From the NCBI GenBank assembly GCA_019614645.1, contig JABWDB010000017.1, forward strand, positions 5,654,501-5,718,500: a stretch of 64,000 nt of DNA, given 5' to 3'. Both the position numbers and the translations under genes were made by a program. The stretch comes from Stratiolaelaps scimitus. Its lineage: Eukaryota; Arthropoda; Arachnida; Mesostigmata; Laelapidae. Positions 48,966-60,539 of the stretch are shown here, piece after piece. The notes beneath the pieces were generated by a model. It searched no databases and was not told the DNA's origin. It worked only from the letters and a program-made list of their open reading frames with translations. The stretch's first letter is position 1. Every line of letters begins with the position of its first letter.

Positions 48966-49500
48966 GTATATCCTCTGAATAGACCACGCGTTCTGTTGTC
49001 GTCGTCTGCTCTGTTTTTTTGCATTGGCCTTTACTATATACCTGTCTCCGTTCAACTCACTCCATTTCGTTTACTTTAAAATCTGTTATTCGTTCTGTAG
49101 TGCTTCTTTGTAGTGGCTCCCCGACAGACTCCGTCTAAATCTTGATCGCGCTTGATATAAAGGGCAGGGAATAGATACCGGTCCATTGTGGCGGCGGAAG
49201 ACGATCCGCGGAATATCTTCTACGAGCTATTCGTGTTGGCTATTTCTGCTGTTTATCGACGACATAATAGCTTCTTCATGGTTGTGCTCTCCCGAACGCT
49301 GGCATTTGCATGACCGTTTCGGCGGAAAGACTCCCAAGTTGAAGTCACCCTCCCTTCATCAAGTTCCATACCGGTTCCAGTATGCTGCCAAACGTTCGGC
49401 ACATGGCTCTGTTTTGTGAGTTTCGAGCCGATACAACGCAGCTCAAATAGCCAGATATCGCGGCGCTGCCATTGGTCAAGCATTGTTCTTGTTTCATGCA

Positions 49501-49767
49501 GGCACAGCAAAGATATGTGCTCGAGCTACAGGTGAATACTACTCCATTTGGTCGGCAAGGAGGCGCTAATGCTCACTGCAGCAGTTGTTGCCGTTATTGT
49601 CGCGGAATCGAGGGAACGCTCTGGCGGAACGGGGCTAGCAAGAGTCAGCGTTGCTGCGGCAAAATACGGTATTACGATTTTTGGATAGCGATTGAAGACG
49701 ATGCGCGAAAAGCAATTTTATGGATGAAGCTCAAAGCTGACGCGTCTCAGACATTGGCACGCTAAGC
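49501..49767 (+). CDS. Candidate terminal exon, unknown protein
   Basis: A strong acceptor (gttcttgtttcatgcag) precedes 88 open codons that start AQQRYVLELQVN, contain a Cys cluster (CSSCCRYC, CC) and end with TAA. A good donor (CAG|gtgaat) only 30 bases in argues for a microexon instead. No partner exon was found, so this is weak. Confidence 0.18.
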
Positions 49768-52700
49768 CCTGGGAAGCTGGCATCGCTCCTTAAAGGCGAC
49801 GCTTAGCTGTGAACAACGTGTGCTTCATTGATGCCTCGAATGTGCTGGTTTGTCTCGAACACCCTCCCGCCTCGTGGGGCGATAGAGTGTTCCGGGAATA
49901 TACCGATACACCTCAGGTAGCTAGATGTTCGAGGGATCCAAATTAGTAGTCGTGTACGCTATGTAGAATTCAACGCTTCAACAGGATATGGATATATCTA
50001 GGGACCTGGATATCTGGCGCACTGGGACACTCGAACTAGAGGAAAATTGAGATCTAACTCCATCTGTACGGGATGAACGATCATCGATGGGGCTGGGAAA
50101 TCATCAAAGGGATTCGAATTTAATTGAATTGTTTTATTATTATAATGATCGTAGTTTCTTTTATTTTTTGAAGACCGTAGTGCTCTCAGCAACCATTTGT
50201 CGACTACTATTATATAATGTCAAGGCCAGCACGCGGCGGGAACACTAGCGCACATCCGTTATTTACGCGGAATCACAGATAAGAGCACTTCATATTCAAA
50301 AAAGCCTTGATCAGGCTGCAGGAAAGCTGTTACGACCCGTACACTATCTGACTTCGCAGTAGCGCATGACAAATACACCTTGTGCGCACGTTCGCAAAGC
50401 ATCCTATAACAGGATCGCTATATGCTCAAAATCACTCCCAAAGTTCGACTGGTTTTAATACTGAATGTCAGTAAGCCTACGATAATGAATGCCACAAATT
50501 ATGCTCTGTTATATGCGCCACGCAGTTGTCTTTCGCCTTACATCAAGTCCATGTACCTGTATCACACGAGTTATCACGAAATCAATTAATGAATATGTAA
50601 AGAGAAATAACCTCGGTTTGTATAGCTGCCAGACCGAACAATATTCTTTACCTATTGAAATTTTCGTCCAATCCCAATAATTCTATTAGGTTTTTTCGCC
50701 CACTAAGTATATAAACAATGTTTCTAAACAATTAGTATGACGATGAACACTTCTCACAGGTTTTCCCTTGCAGATCACCCACAAAAAAATTCTTTCAAAA
50801 TCTCGCCGTATCTCCTTTTTTGAGTCAAGCTGCCTCCTTTAATGGTGACACACGGTCTCGCTGGCAGCACTCATCAGACATTTTTACATCCACCGTTGAC
50901 ACAACACAATATTTATTGCACATAAATTGATGGTGTTACTTCATTCGCTCTTCAAGGTGTGTGGCTTTTTCAAAGTCCTATTTCATGTTTTCGTCGTCGT
51001 CGTCGTCATATTTTGCCGCATGTTGCCTAATTAATTCTGCTAGAACCAGCGCTACCAACACGGGTGTTCGTTATTACTAGTTAGCACATGTGCAAAAACA
51101 CACACATGCAACACGCCCCATCCGAATTCGAACAGCTTTGTATCAATCAGCAATATTTGTAAAGGCGCCTACAGACACTCGTCACTATCCATTGATGCAA
51201 CACTCAAGTTTCTCCTTCTACCCCCCAAACGCTCCAAACCCGGTGTCCCCTATCCGAATATCCAGCCTGTCAGCGCGTTTTTTTTTGCATCTACCAAAAC
51301 TTCGGTAGCGACAGCAACAGCAACAACAGGAGTGGCTGCAGCTAATGGGCAATGTTCGAATGCTAAAGTGGAATAGTCGTCGGTATTGACCATTGCGGGT
51401 GAGCATCCCTGTGATGGCAATACTGATCGTAATGATGCAGCGGATGATGATGATGATGACGACGGTGACGATATAATTTCATCACAGCCATCACAATCAT
51501 ATCAGCAACTCGTTCATCTGACAACGTTTCAAAGTGGCCTCCGGTCATCACATACGATATCATAATGATGGTTGTGTTGGTAGCAGTAGCAGCAGCAGCA
51601 GCAGCACAAGTAGCAACAGTTGTAAAAGTCGCCATGATGTCTCAATGAAGATCATGGCCACGAACGTGAGGGAGAACACTTCGACGATGAAACTAAGCAA
51701 CGCTTCCATTTGTAGCTCGAACAACGAGAAAGACTGGCTGACGCCTGCCAGCCACTGCTCTTGTAGCCACTCTAGATAGGATAGACACTTGGGCCAGCTG
51801 ATCGTTCCCATTATTAATGAGTGAGCGTTAACGCGATTATTGCTGTGGTGCTATCGTTCCACAGACTTGAACCACCGCTGGGCTGTCTGATCCGTTGATT
51901 GGACCGAAGCGGGAAGACGAATGCGAGAACGGGAGGCGCGAAGAAAATTCAAGGGCTCCCAGATCTCGACACGCAGAGACAAACGAAAAGCGACGACGAG
52001 GTGGATCGTCAAAGTGTCAGTTGCTGAAAGGTGCGCTCGAGTCGGTCGGGAACATCTGATGGGATACGCGTACTCGCCGCCGATTAGTGAGCAAGTCAAC
52101 AACATCTAGTCGAATTTAAGCCACCAACTAGGAAATAATTTGTGGCAACGGATATATGGGCCAAGACAAGAAGGATGTTCTGCATCCGGCGGTGACACGC
52201 CCCCTAATGCTTGACGGACATCGTGGCCGGAACGTTGTGCTATTGTGAACACTGATTATGATTAGGAAACACAAATAGTCACCAACTTAGTGTTTCTGTA
52301 CCAGTTACAATTCTTGAGCTGTCTGATGTACAAGTATATGTATATACCGCTGATGCTGTCTCGAACTGATGTCAAACGAACAGCGGTCCTCCTGCAGGAG
52401 GTGTCTGGTGCAGGGGAGAGGCAATTTGAAACGCTGACGTTGTTGTGCCGCAGATATTTTTGTTTTTATAGATTCTAGCGAAATATCCGGCGAAATAGGC
52501 AGTCCCAAAGGATATTGAGAGTTTCCCGATGGATGCAGCAATGACGTGCAGCACTATGGAAGTGTGGTTCTAGCTAGTTACGTGTCTCACTTGACTTTTG
52601 TTCCTGGAGGAGTCCTTGAATGCTATGGGTGCTTGAAATCAGGGCGCATTTAGATACATATATATATATTATATATATATTTTATATTTTTTTTCTCGAA

Positions 52701-53354
52701 TTCGAACGCTGTGATGCAACCGCGATTGTTTATTGCCAGTATCCCCGCCGAAATCGTCGAAAATTGAAAATGTCGAAGCGTATATTTGCAATGACAGAAC
52801 ATGGCCATGTTCCATAAGGTTCGACATCCCTTTTGGGAGTCCCCCGTCCCGTTAAATTTAAATCATTTCTACACATGCCCCAAGGACTAATAATGTAACA
52901 CCCACAAAAGAAGAGCAGCGACAAGCAAGACGCCCAGCACAAAGATCTCTATCTCTAACAGTATAACAAGGTCCGAACCTCCATCGAACGAGCTTACCTC
53001 ATCGACTGGCTGGGAGGGGCATGCGAACCGCGGGGGCTGGTGGGGTGGTCTGTCAGTCAGATGGCTACCTGCTATCTCAGACTGTCCGCCAGCGATTGAG
53101 CGGTCCAACGAGCTAACAATGCATTAGCTTCAGGAATCTTCGCACCATCGTCCATCAGCATCGTCCGCCAGCCCAGCTGACAAGGACCCTCCCATTGTCA
53201 AGAGCTATATTCGCCTACGCTTATTATGCACTACTATGTTATCTATCGGCGAGTGTTCAGAATGGCCGCTGTCCATCTTGTGGCTCGATAGTTTGCACGG
53301 TTCTCCGCGAGTTTGCCCGCCACATCATTCAATCGTTAGTGTTTATATCATATC
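49768..53354. other. Intergenic, nothing recognised
   Basis: CAG and CAT-type trinucleotide repeats occur at about 51,320 and 51,440-51,610. No supported exon. Confidence 0.45.
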
Positions 53355-53363
53355 ATATATATA

Positions 53364-53423
<60 letters not shown>
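53355..53423. repeat. Interrupted (TA)n array
   Basis: Three TA blocks separated by single substitutions (TAGA, TGTA). Confidence 0.9.
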
Positions 53424-53897
53424 ATAGCAGAGAATTTGATCCGGTCAGCCTCCCGCCGCCGACGCCACTATCACTGCCCCCCTTAACTCGTTCCTTAACC
53501 ACTACACGAAACAATCGTCTAAAACAATCAAAAGTTAACAGACCGCGAGCGAAAGTAACGCCACATCGCTATCGGCGGCAACAAACAGCGCAGCCGGCGA
53601 ATCGGCCACCGCCGCTATCATGATCGCCATCATCAGCAATGGTATCATTAACATTACTAACAAAGGCGGCGGCGGCGGCAGCAGCAGTATTGACGCCCTT
53701 GAAACTAGAGCCAGTGGCCGGGCCACACAGATAAGAAGAAGAGAATCAAAGACTCGGGAGAGCGGGCACCAAAATCTAAATCCATCTGAAGAAGAGCAGC
53801 ATCTACCAAACAAAGCTTCTTCGCAGCTATCCGAACTCATAAACGGGATCAGACAGAATGGAATGGCAGTGCTATGCTGTAGCAACGGACATAGCGG

Positions 53898-53901
<4 letters not shown>

Positions 53902-53934
<33 letters not shown>
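53902..53934. repeat. (TA)n microsatellite
   Basis: About 16 TA units followed by GATA repeats. Confidence 0.9.
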
Positions 53935-53935
<1 letters not shown>

Positions 53936-55198
53936 ATAGATAGATACAACAAACAACGAGCGGTGTGCGAGGTGAATGTGTCGCCGAGAATATTAGGTGA
54001 ATGGACGGGCGATATCTAAACGAAGCCACGATCTAATTGATGCCTCCGATCGCGAAGTCTGTGTACCGGCTATCCCCATACCTACCTTGTCTGTCCTTAC
54101 TGGTGCTCTTATTGCGACTGTTATTGCTATTACTGTTTTTGACAGCTGTGTTTGGCTGAAACTTGAGAATCCAGTGCAGATTTCAAATTGAGATTTAGTA
54201 AGCCCAAAGCATGTAGCCAAAAAAGCGTCGCAGCGATCGTGAACAAACTGGTCGAACGTAACAGCTTGAGCAACACAACGAAAAGGGTTAGCCTCGCTCG
54301 ATTGACTTAGTATAATCCGTCTGTCCGGTGAGCTGAAGCTACGCCAGCAGCAGCAGTCTTCAACTCATCACATCCATTGGAATAATCGGATGTCAGTAAA
54401 ATGAATTATCTGCTAAATGCCACTGTATCTTGTAGTCTCTGTCCAGCCACTGCCGATGGACATCGATTGGCCTGGCGGATCAGTCACGTCATAACCAGCC
54501 TACGGCCAAAACAAAATGTTCCTTCAAAATTCCTTCTTCGTCCGATGTTCTATCTCCGCTCTTGGCTGACCGCATGGGACCTCTGTATATACGAAGCTGA
54601 ACTGAAGTGTTGTTTTGGAACTATATCGCCGTATGGCTGCAAATACTTGGCGTGTTACAAGTCGTTAGCGTTGGCGCTACTCGTTGATTGCCAATGGGTA
54701 GCACGCATGGCTGAACATGCGGTGAAAATACAAACAGCCAAGAGGCGACGTGTCTGGAAGGCCTGCGCCCTGTGGGCTGAGCGGGCGCGCGCACACACGA
54801 ACCAATGCTTTTGAATCATGAATTATTACTATTATTATTATTATCCAAGTATAGATATATTTTAGTGTCTTTTCAATAGATTCAGCCCATGAATGCAACG
54901 AGCTAGCCAATGGCGGTGGGTTTTTTCGGCAGTGCACGCTTCCGCTGCCGGGCTTTATGGTGAGGTGCATAGAGAACCGTGTCAACTAGGCTCTCTTATA
55001 AGACTGCATGAGAATGAGATAAATATCCATCTGTTGAATGTGACATATATTCAGTACCTGCATCAACGATATACCCTAGCGATACCTTAAATGGAAACCC
55101 CACCGCACGGCAGGGTTTATACATTATAGATAGACATTCATGGTAACGATCGCTAGAGGCGCGAAAGAAATTAGCTACGCAAAGCTACATTGGCAGGT

Positions 55199-55201
<3 letters not shown>
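53935..55201. other. Intergenic, nothing recognised
   Basis: A 137-codon plus frame at 54,401-54,814 has a true ATG (MNYLLNATVSCSLC) but no domain, and half of it lies in a GC-rich patch; not called. Confidence 0.4.

Positions 55202-55280
<79 letters not shown>
55202..55280. repeat. Long (TA)n array, 79 bp
   Basis: The longest simple repeat in the window; one TGTA interruption near 55,248. Confidence 0.95.
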
Positions 55281-55287
<7 letters not shown>

Positions 55288-55583
55288 TAATAGAAACCAC
55301 AGCAATACTAATCATATGATATTCATTATACATAATCCCGCTGCACTGTACCACTTTCTATAGCAAGCGTGTCCCATTAGCAAATTAGAGAAAGCAATCC
55401 ATGGACTCTCAGGTCAGCTATTTTCTAGATTGTTTTCTGCTAAAATGAAAAAAATAAAAATTTAAATGTGATTCTATTAAACATGTAAACGCGTTGTTCG
55501 GCAAATCTCTGCTTCCGTCTCTGCATTGGGAAACCAACCACTCTCCATCCCTCGTTCCTCTTCGCTTCGTGTCTTGATATTTC

Positions 55584-55853
55584 GAAAGTGTAAATTGTGA
55601 TGGAATCTTTGCCGCTCATGAAGGTATCTCACCTCAAACGCCAGCACTTGATATCGTTTTGGCTGACGACGGTGTCGTCCCGAATTACCAACGATTTGCG
55701 CTCACTGTGCGCTCACTACTCGAGAGATACTACTGCATTGGCACGAGCATTTTGCGCGACGATTGCCTCGGCCTTCTATCTTCAACGACTGCATTGCACC
55801 TTACTCGGAGTGGCGTCCCGCTTCGTGACGTCTACTTAGACCTATCTGTGTAG
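55584..55853 (+). CDS. Candidate terminal exon, unknown protein
   Basis: A pyrimidine-rich stretch (55,540-55,575) leads to a possible acceptor (tttcgaaag) and about 88 open codons ending TAG at 55,853. The peptide reads VNCDGIFAAHEGISPQ, LDIVLADDGVVPNYQRF, LLERYYCIGTSILRDD and VPLRDVYLDLSV, with amino-acid usage typical of a folded protein; the other five frames are broken more often. No ATG lies in frame, so upstream exons are needed and I could not find them. I do not recognise the family. Confidence 0.28.
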   Translation, partial: ESVNCDGIFAAHEGISPQTPALDIVLADDGVVPNYQRFALTVRSLLERYYCIGTSILRDDCLGLLSSTTALHLTRSGVPLRDVYLDLSV

Positions 55854-57406
55854 CCAAAACAGAAACACTCGTAGAATTGGTATGGTCCCCGAAAATGCAG
55901 TTAAATATTGCACCCCCAATCCTCCCCTCCCTCGCGCCCAGCTATCTCACGTTATTTTGAGTTCGACTTCAATAGTTCTTCTTCATATATCTTCGGCCGA
56001 TTCAGGTTTTTGCTGTAGCAGCGGAAAACCCGAAGGCCCAACAAAAGCGAGACACGCTTTCACCTCGGGACATCAGACAATCAGACGATTCGCGCCACCC
56101 AGCGTCCGATTCGTGAGATCGTCGTGGTAGGCAGATTTCTCCACAAATGCTTTTGATGCTACGCTAATGTGATCATACCGGCGGCTAATCGGCTGATCAC
56201 CTGGCGCTGGCGATTGGTCGACACAGGCAATAGCACGCTGGCGAAAATTACGGATTCTTCTGCAGATTTCTGAAGTTTCTTCACGCAGAGCAAGCTCCAA
56301 GTATTAGGTAGCTTGTTGGCGATTTGGACACTTCAGAAAGCTATCTCAAATGAATACGGGCACGATGAATACGGGCGAAGACACCCTGATTGTAGAATTT
56401 CGCGCATTACCCGGCAGAGTCGCTGTAGCCGTACCATGCTATGAAGCAAACGTTAGACGTGGGTGATGAACTAGATAGAATAGCTAATTCAACAGCGGAA
56501 CGCTCCCGATTTGATAGGCATGCAATATGATATAGCTGGCCAAGCAAAAAAAAATCCTGCATAATAACAAACAAACAAACAACAACAAGCAAATCTGTCA
56601 AATAGCCTGGAGTATAACCGCTCCCGGTATGACAGTAAAATGGTCATATTTTGGAAAACGTATCGACCCACGCAAAGAAATGTAGAACGCACCAGCTAGT
56701 TTCGAGAATATTCTGGTCTAAAGCACTGATTAGAACGTTGAACTATACCTAAATAGAAGATTCGTCGATAGACGGACTACAGACAGGTAATGCCTATCAT
56801 GATATCGGCTCAATGGGATATCACGATTTGAAGCCATCCTTTATACTTTTCTCTGCTTCACCCAGATGAACTAAGCATTGCTGTAGGATTACAAGAATGC
56901 TGTAGCGTCCAGAGATCGGTAGCCAACCAATAAGGTCAACCTGTGGACCGATTCTCTCTCTCTCTCTCTCTCTATTATTATATTATACCTTTTTTTTAAG
57001 CTGACCCTCAGCTGTTCCCCTATCTGACAGGCCTCAGCTCTTAACCTTTTAGGTATTACTATGAGGACCTGTCGGGGCCACCTTTGCTTAGTCTCTTCCT
57101 TACTCGTACCTGGCAAGAACCTTCAGATAAAGAAAGATGATAAAGAACTCCAAAGATTCTCCGCGTCTGACAGGATTTGATATAACACATAACATATAAA
57201 CATAACACATCTACCAAGTGTGTTATATGTCTATATGAGATACGAACACATGTACTGTACAATGAGAAACTCTGCCACCCTATGCTCATGTCAGTAACGA
57301 TCAAACAATGTGTTTGAGTAGAGTATGATTGAGACGGTTAGCCATCGACTAAAACGTCAGGTGAGATATATATAAATACCAACTTGTTAAAAAAATTGCT
57401 ATCATA

Positions 57407-57409
<3 letters not shown>
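55854..57409. other. Intergenic, nothing recognised
   Basis: Includes a (TC)n tract at about 56,953-56,973. Confidence 0.45.

Positions 57410-57438
<29 letters not shown>
57410..57438. repeat. (TA)n microsatellite
   Basis: About 14 TA units. Confidence 0.9.
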
Positions 57439-57440
<2 letters not shown>

Positions 57441-57830
57441 GCATTACAAATAGCATACCATCGCACATCGGGTATATTTCAATTAATGGCTTAGGCCTCG
57501 TTTGAACCTTAACAACCATAGCCATAATGAAATAAATAGTATTCATGTCGAAAATATCATAGTGAGGAGGCGGCTCTCGACTGTTCGAGGTTATCACCTT
57601 ACCCACATTGTTGTGTTGACTGAAAGCCAAGATATATGTTTGGTAATGTGCCTTGAATGAGTACAATTTAGTGCAACTCGTCCCGGGTGTGACTTCATCT
57701 GGTACTTTGCCTGCGCACGCTGTTGGAGAACGGACCAACGTTTGTGCCTCCTCGAATGACGAAACAATTCGTTTCTTGTCTGCACGATGTAAGGGACACT
57801 CTAACCAGTCGTGCTACTTTAAAAGGATAT

Positions 57831-57898
57831 GCTAACACAGGTGTCGTATGCAATCTATATATATATATAATATATGGCTAACACAGGTGTCGTATGCA
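57831..57898. repeat. Direct duplication with TA spacer
   Basis: The 22-base unit GCTAACACAGGTGTCGTATG(CA) occurs at 57,831-57,852 and 57,877-57,898, each followed by a TA-rich tract, giving a 46-base period. Confidence 0.9.
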
Positions 57899-58476
57899 CT
57901 ATATACATATATATATATATATCTTATACAATGTCTCTGAGATGTCTGATGGGTGAACTCTTCCACGAGTGCCATAACATACATGCACGCCAGTCTATCG
58001 TTTCTCTGAATTCTCGGTCGGTAATGGGCACTAAATGAGTCTGTAGTTGCTTCTCTTTGTTGCGCCAAGGGTTTATTGCTCTGTGATCAGCGACACGTGT
58101 ACGGTATACTGGTCACTAGTACTTGCGACAGGGCTAACAGGACGCGACAGATACTCAGAAGTCGTGACGAAAGAATACCTTCTCAATGTAACCAAAGCGA
58201 CAGACTCGACGAGCACTAACTAAATATTATAGAAATTATAGACTAACGTAGTCTGCTGCAGCCGTTCTTTTCAGCCGACGAACATTAACGAAATAATCGA
58301 ATGCTTTCATTGGGCAGAACTTAGTTATCACTGCCTGATCATTCAACTGAGTCAGCGGTGAGGGCGGCGCCTAATATATAGCATCTGTCTGGACGTTATG
58401 GTCAATATGCCTTATCCGCCATCTATGAGAAGCCTGACGGTGAAGCTTGTGTTAAGAGCAGAGAGATTTTATTTTG

Positions 58477-58758
58477 CAGTCACATTTCCGGAAGAAGGAA
58501 GCTGGAGTGCCATTGTCACAGATGCAGGGAGCAGTTTCCCAGCGGGCGACCAGCCCGTGGGACGCTCTTACGAACCTCAGTATCGGAAAAGTCAGATCTA
58601 GCCAGCAGAGCAGTCACTCGCCATCGAGTCGTACGAATTGTGAGAGATATGGGAAGCAGCCAGAACTGCCCTTACCGTGGCGCCATTTGTATTTAATAGC
58701 TCTTACTGGAAGGCACGTAGTACTTCTCCTACTACTATTATCATTATTATTATCATGA
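58477..58758 (+). CDS. Candidate terminal exon, unknown protein
   Basis: A strong acceptor (agattttattttgcag) opens 93 codons in phase 0: SHFRKKEAGVPLSQMQG, SPWDALTNLSIGKV, NCERYGKQPELPLPWR, ending in a Leu/Ser run made by TTA/CTA repeats before TGA. A second frame (TFPEEGSWSAIVTDAG) is open for 43 codons. Without a partner exon this stays speculative. Confidence 0.2.
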   Translation, partial: QSHFRKKEAGVPLSQMQGAVSQRATSPWDALTNLSIGKVRSSQQSSHSPSSRTNCERYGKQPELPLPWRHLYLIALTGRHVVLLLLLLSLLLS

Positions 58759-59685
58759 TTCGGTAATATTTAGAGTCTTTTAAAATCTGCCTTGCGTATT
58801 GTATTATACATCGAACACCTATCAAATCATGGTGGCTCTACCCGCAAACGCAATATGGCAAAGACCGTCGAATTGCACTCAGGCAGTGTCTGTGCTAATG
58901 TGAAAATGCCTGGTATTATAAGATACTTTGTAACCGTTAGAGACTGATTTCAATCACCTGTCAGCTTCTTTGTCATCGCAATTTCGATTGCTGCTAGTGA
59001 TTGGGCCTCTATGAGCCTCACCATACCTACTAACATTTGCATCAGTCTTTTAAAGAATTGCCTGTGAATATGCAGATTCTAAGTATGTCCCACGGAGGGT
59101 GCGTCTGGATGAACGCTTTTTTTAGCCTCGTATGCGAGTCGTCCATTTTCATCTGGGTCTGGTGTATCGTCTGATCGCCTTTGGACGGACAATCAATGGG
59201 TTACTTTGAACCCATGGATCTTTTCACCTTTCGCATTCAACTAAACTCAACAATGAACAAAAGAGTCATACCTATAGAACAGATATGGTCCTATATATAA
59301 ATACATATATATATTGCATAAGTGTGTATTTTCAAAAATTCCAAATTCGTAGCGGAAACGGCCGACGTGGCTCGCACAAGTCACAATAACTTTTCAACTC
59401 TGCCATTATAGGGTTCTGAAGACGAGACACAAAAGCCAATTGCTGGCTGCCTAAAATACTTGACGCCGGTTCACGTCGTAGCCCCAATTTGTAGATGGAA
59501 CAAGGTGAGGGAGTCTGGTCTACAGTTAAACAACTAACGTGAATCAGACAAACATATGCTCAGAGACACTTCTGGCAAACAAGTGACAGCTAAACGAGGA
59601 GAACTTCAAAACAACACATATTTGAGCGGCCACGGGGTAGCTTGCTCGGGAGATGATAATAAAGTAAATTTAAAAATGCTAAGAA
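58759..59685. other. Intergenic, nothing recognised
   Basis: AT-rich, no supported exon or element. Confidence 0.5.
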
Positions 59686-59850
59686 CCAACATTTAACGTC
59701 CACGTTAAATGCTTTCGGCATTGCTTCATGAGACGGATCCCTTTAAAGTGCAAATGTGCAGCGTCGGTGGGGATCGAACCCGGGCACCTTCGTGACTCCC
59801 TCGATTGCAGGACGTACACGAATGCACCACCAGGCCATGGGACTTGACTC
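59686..59850 (-). mobile_element. SINE family A, copy 2
   Basis: The minus strand has an A-box-like TGGCCTGGTGGTGCATTCG, the B box CCGGGTTCGATCCCC (around 59,770-59,785) and the same body and 3' end as the copy at 37.3 kb (CTGCACATTTG, TTTAAAGGG, ATGAAG, CGTTAAATGTTG). Similarity over about 165 bases with many substitutions shows a dispersed family rather than a single tRNA pseudogene. I see no clear target duplication. Confidence 0.8.
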
Positions 59851-60034
59851 GGCAGATGACACTGAAGGGTTCGATTTACCCGAATTGTAAATGAGCCTAT
59901 GTCTTCACAGGTTGTATCCTCAGACAGGGACTACCAAACTGGGATAGTTTGCTAAGGTTGATTCAGAAACAAACCTGTACGCATCTGTCCTGATATGATA
60001 TCACTATGCTATCATTCTGACGGAATACGAAGCG

Positions 60035-60442
60035 TCAATAATACGTTCTGAGAGCCCTCGAAGTCTGCGATTGAAGCAGAGCAGTTCGGCTGAGAAATGA
60101 GCGAGAACGCGGCCTAACGTCTGAGGCTGGCATCTGCGAATCAATAACTCGTACCCAAGTATTTCTAGAATCATGGTAGAAGCCTCTGACAGTGTGTTTT
60201 TGAGAACGTTGAACGCTTGGTAGTTCATTTACCTCAGTGACATCACATCGCGCCCTCAACGCCCACGCGCAATAAGGATGATAATAATGCAGTGTCACTT
60301 TTTGTGAGGGTGACCCCGGCGGCCCATTGTAAAAGTCGTAGAATAAGCGGAAGACGTGTAATTGCTGTAGCGCAGTTGCCTGAAACTGTTGCAGTATGCA
60401 TAGCAGACTCGACATTAACATATTGTCGACAATCAGCATCAT
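60035..60442 (-). CDS. Hypothetical 135-codon ORF
   Basis: Opens with a true ATG at 60,442 (MMLIVDNMLMSSLLCIL) and runs to TGA at 60,035. A consensus donor (ACTGAG|gtaaat) about 80 codons in suggests that, if coding, it may be a first exon rather than a single-exon gene. No domain is recognised and a second minus frame is open over the last half. Low confidence. Confidence 0.2.
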   Translation of the reverse strand: MMLIVDNMLMSSLLCILQQFQATALQQLHVFRLFYDFYNGPPGSPSQKVTLHYYHPYCAWALRARCDVTEVNELPSVQRSQKHTVRGFYHDSRNTWVRVIDSQMPASDVRPRSRSFLSRTALLQSQTSRALRTYY

Positions 60443-60539
60443 ACGCAGCCCGGTGGACTTTGCTCTTAGTTATTATATACGTAGCTTTGTTGCCTTGGCG
60501 ACTTCAGTGGCTCTCGCCTGCTTTAGCCGAATTAACGAC

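Noticed and set aside
53620..53943. 107-codon plus frame starting MIAIISNGIINITNKGG
   Set aside because: Runs through poly-Gly and then into a (TA)n array read as Ile-Tyr repeats; no splice or homology support.
57831..57898. CRISPR-like direct repeats
   Set aside because: Only two units with a TA spacer in a eukaryotic genome; a local duplication explains them.
60004..60228. Minus-strand frame starting MNYQAFNVLKNTLSEAS
   Set aside because: Overlaps a longer minus frame from a true ATG in another phase; no evidence favours the shorter one.
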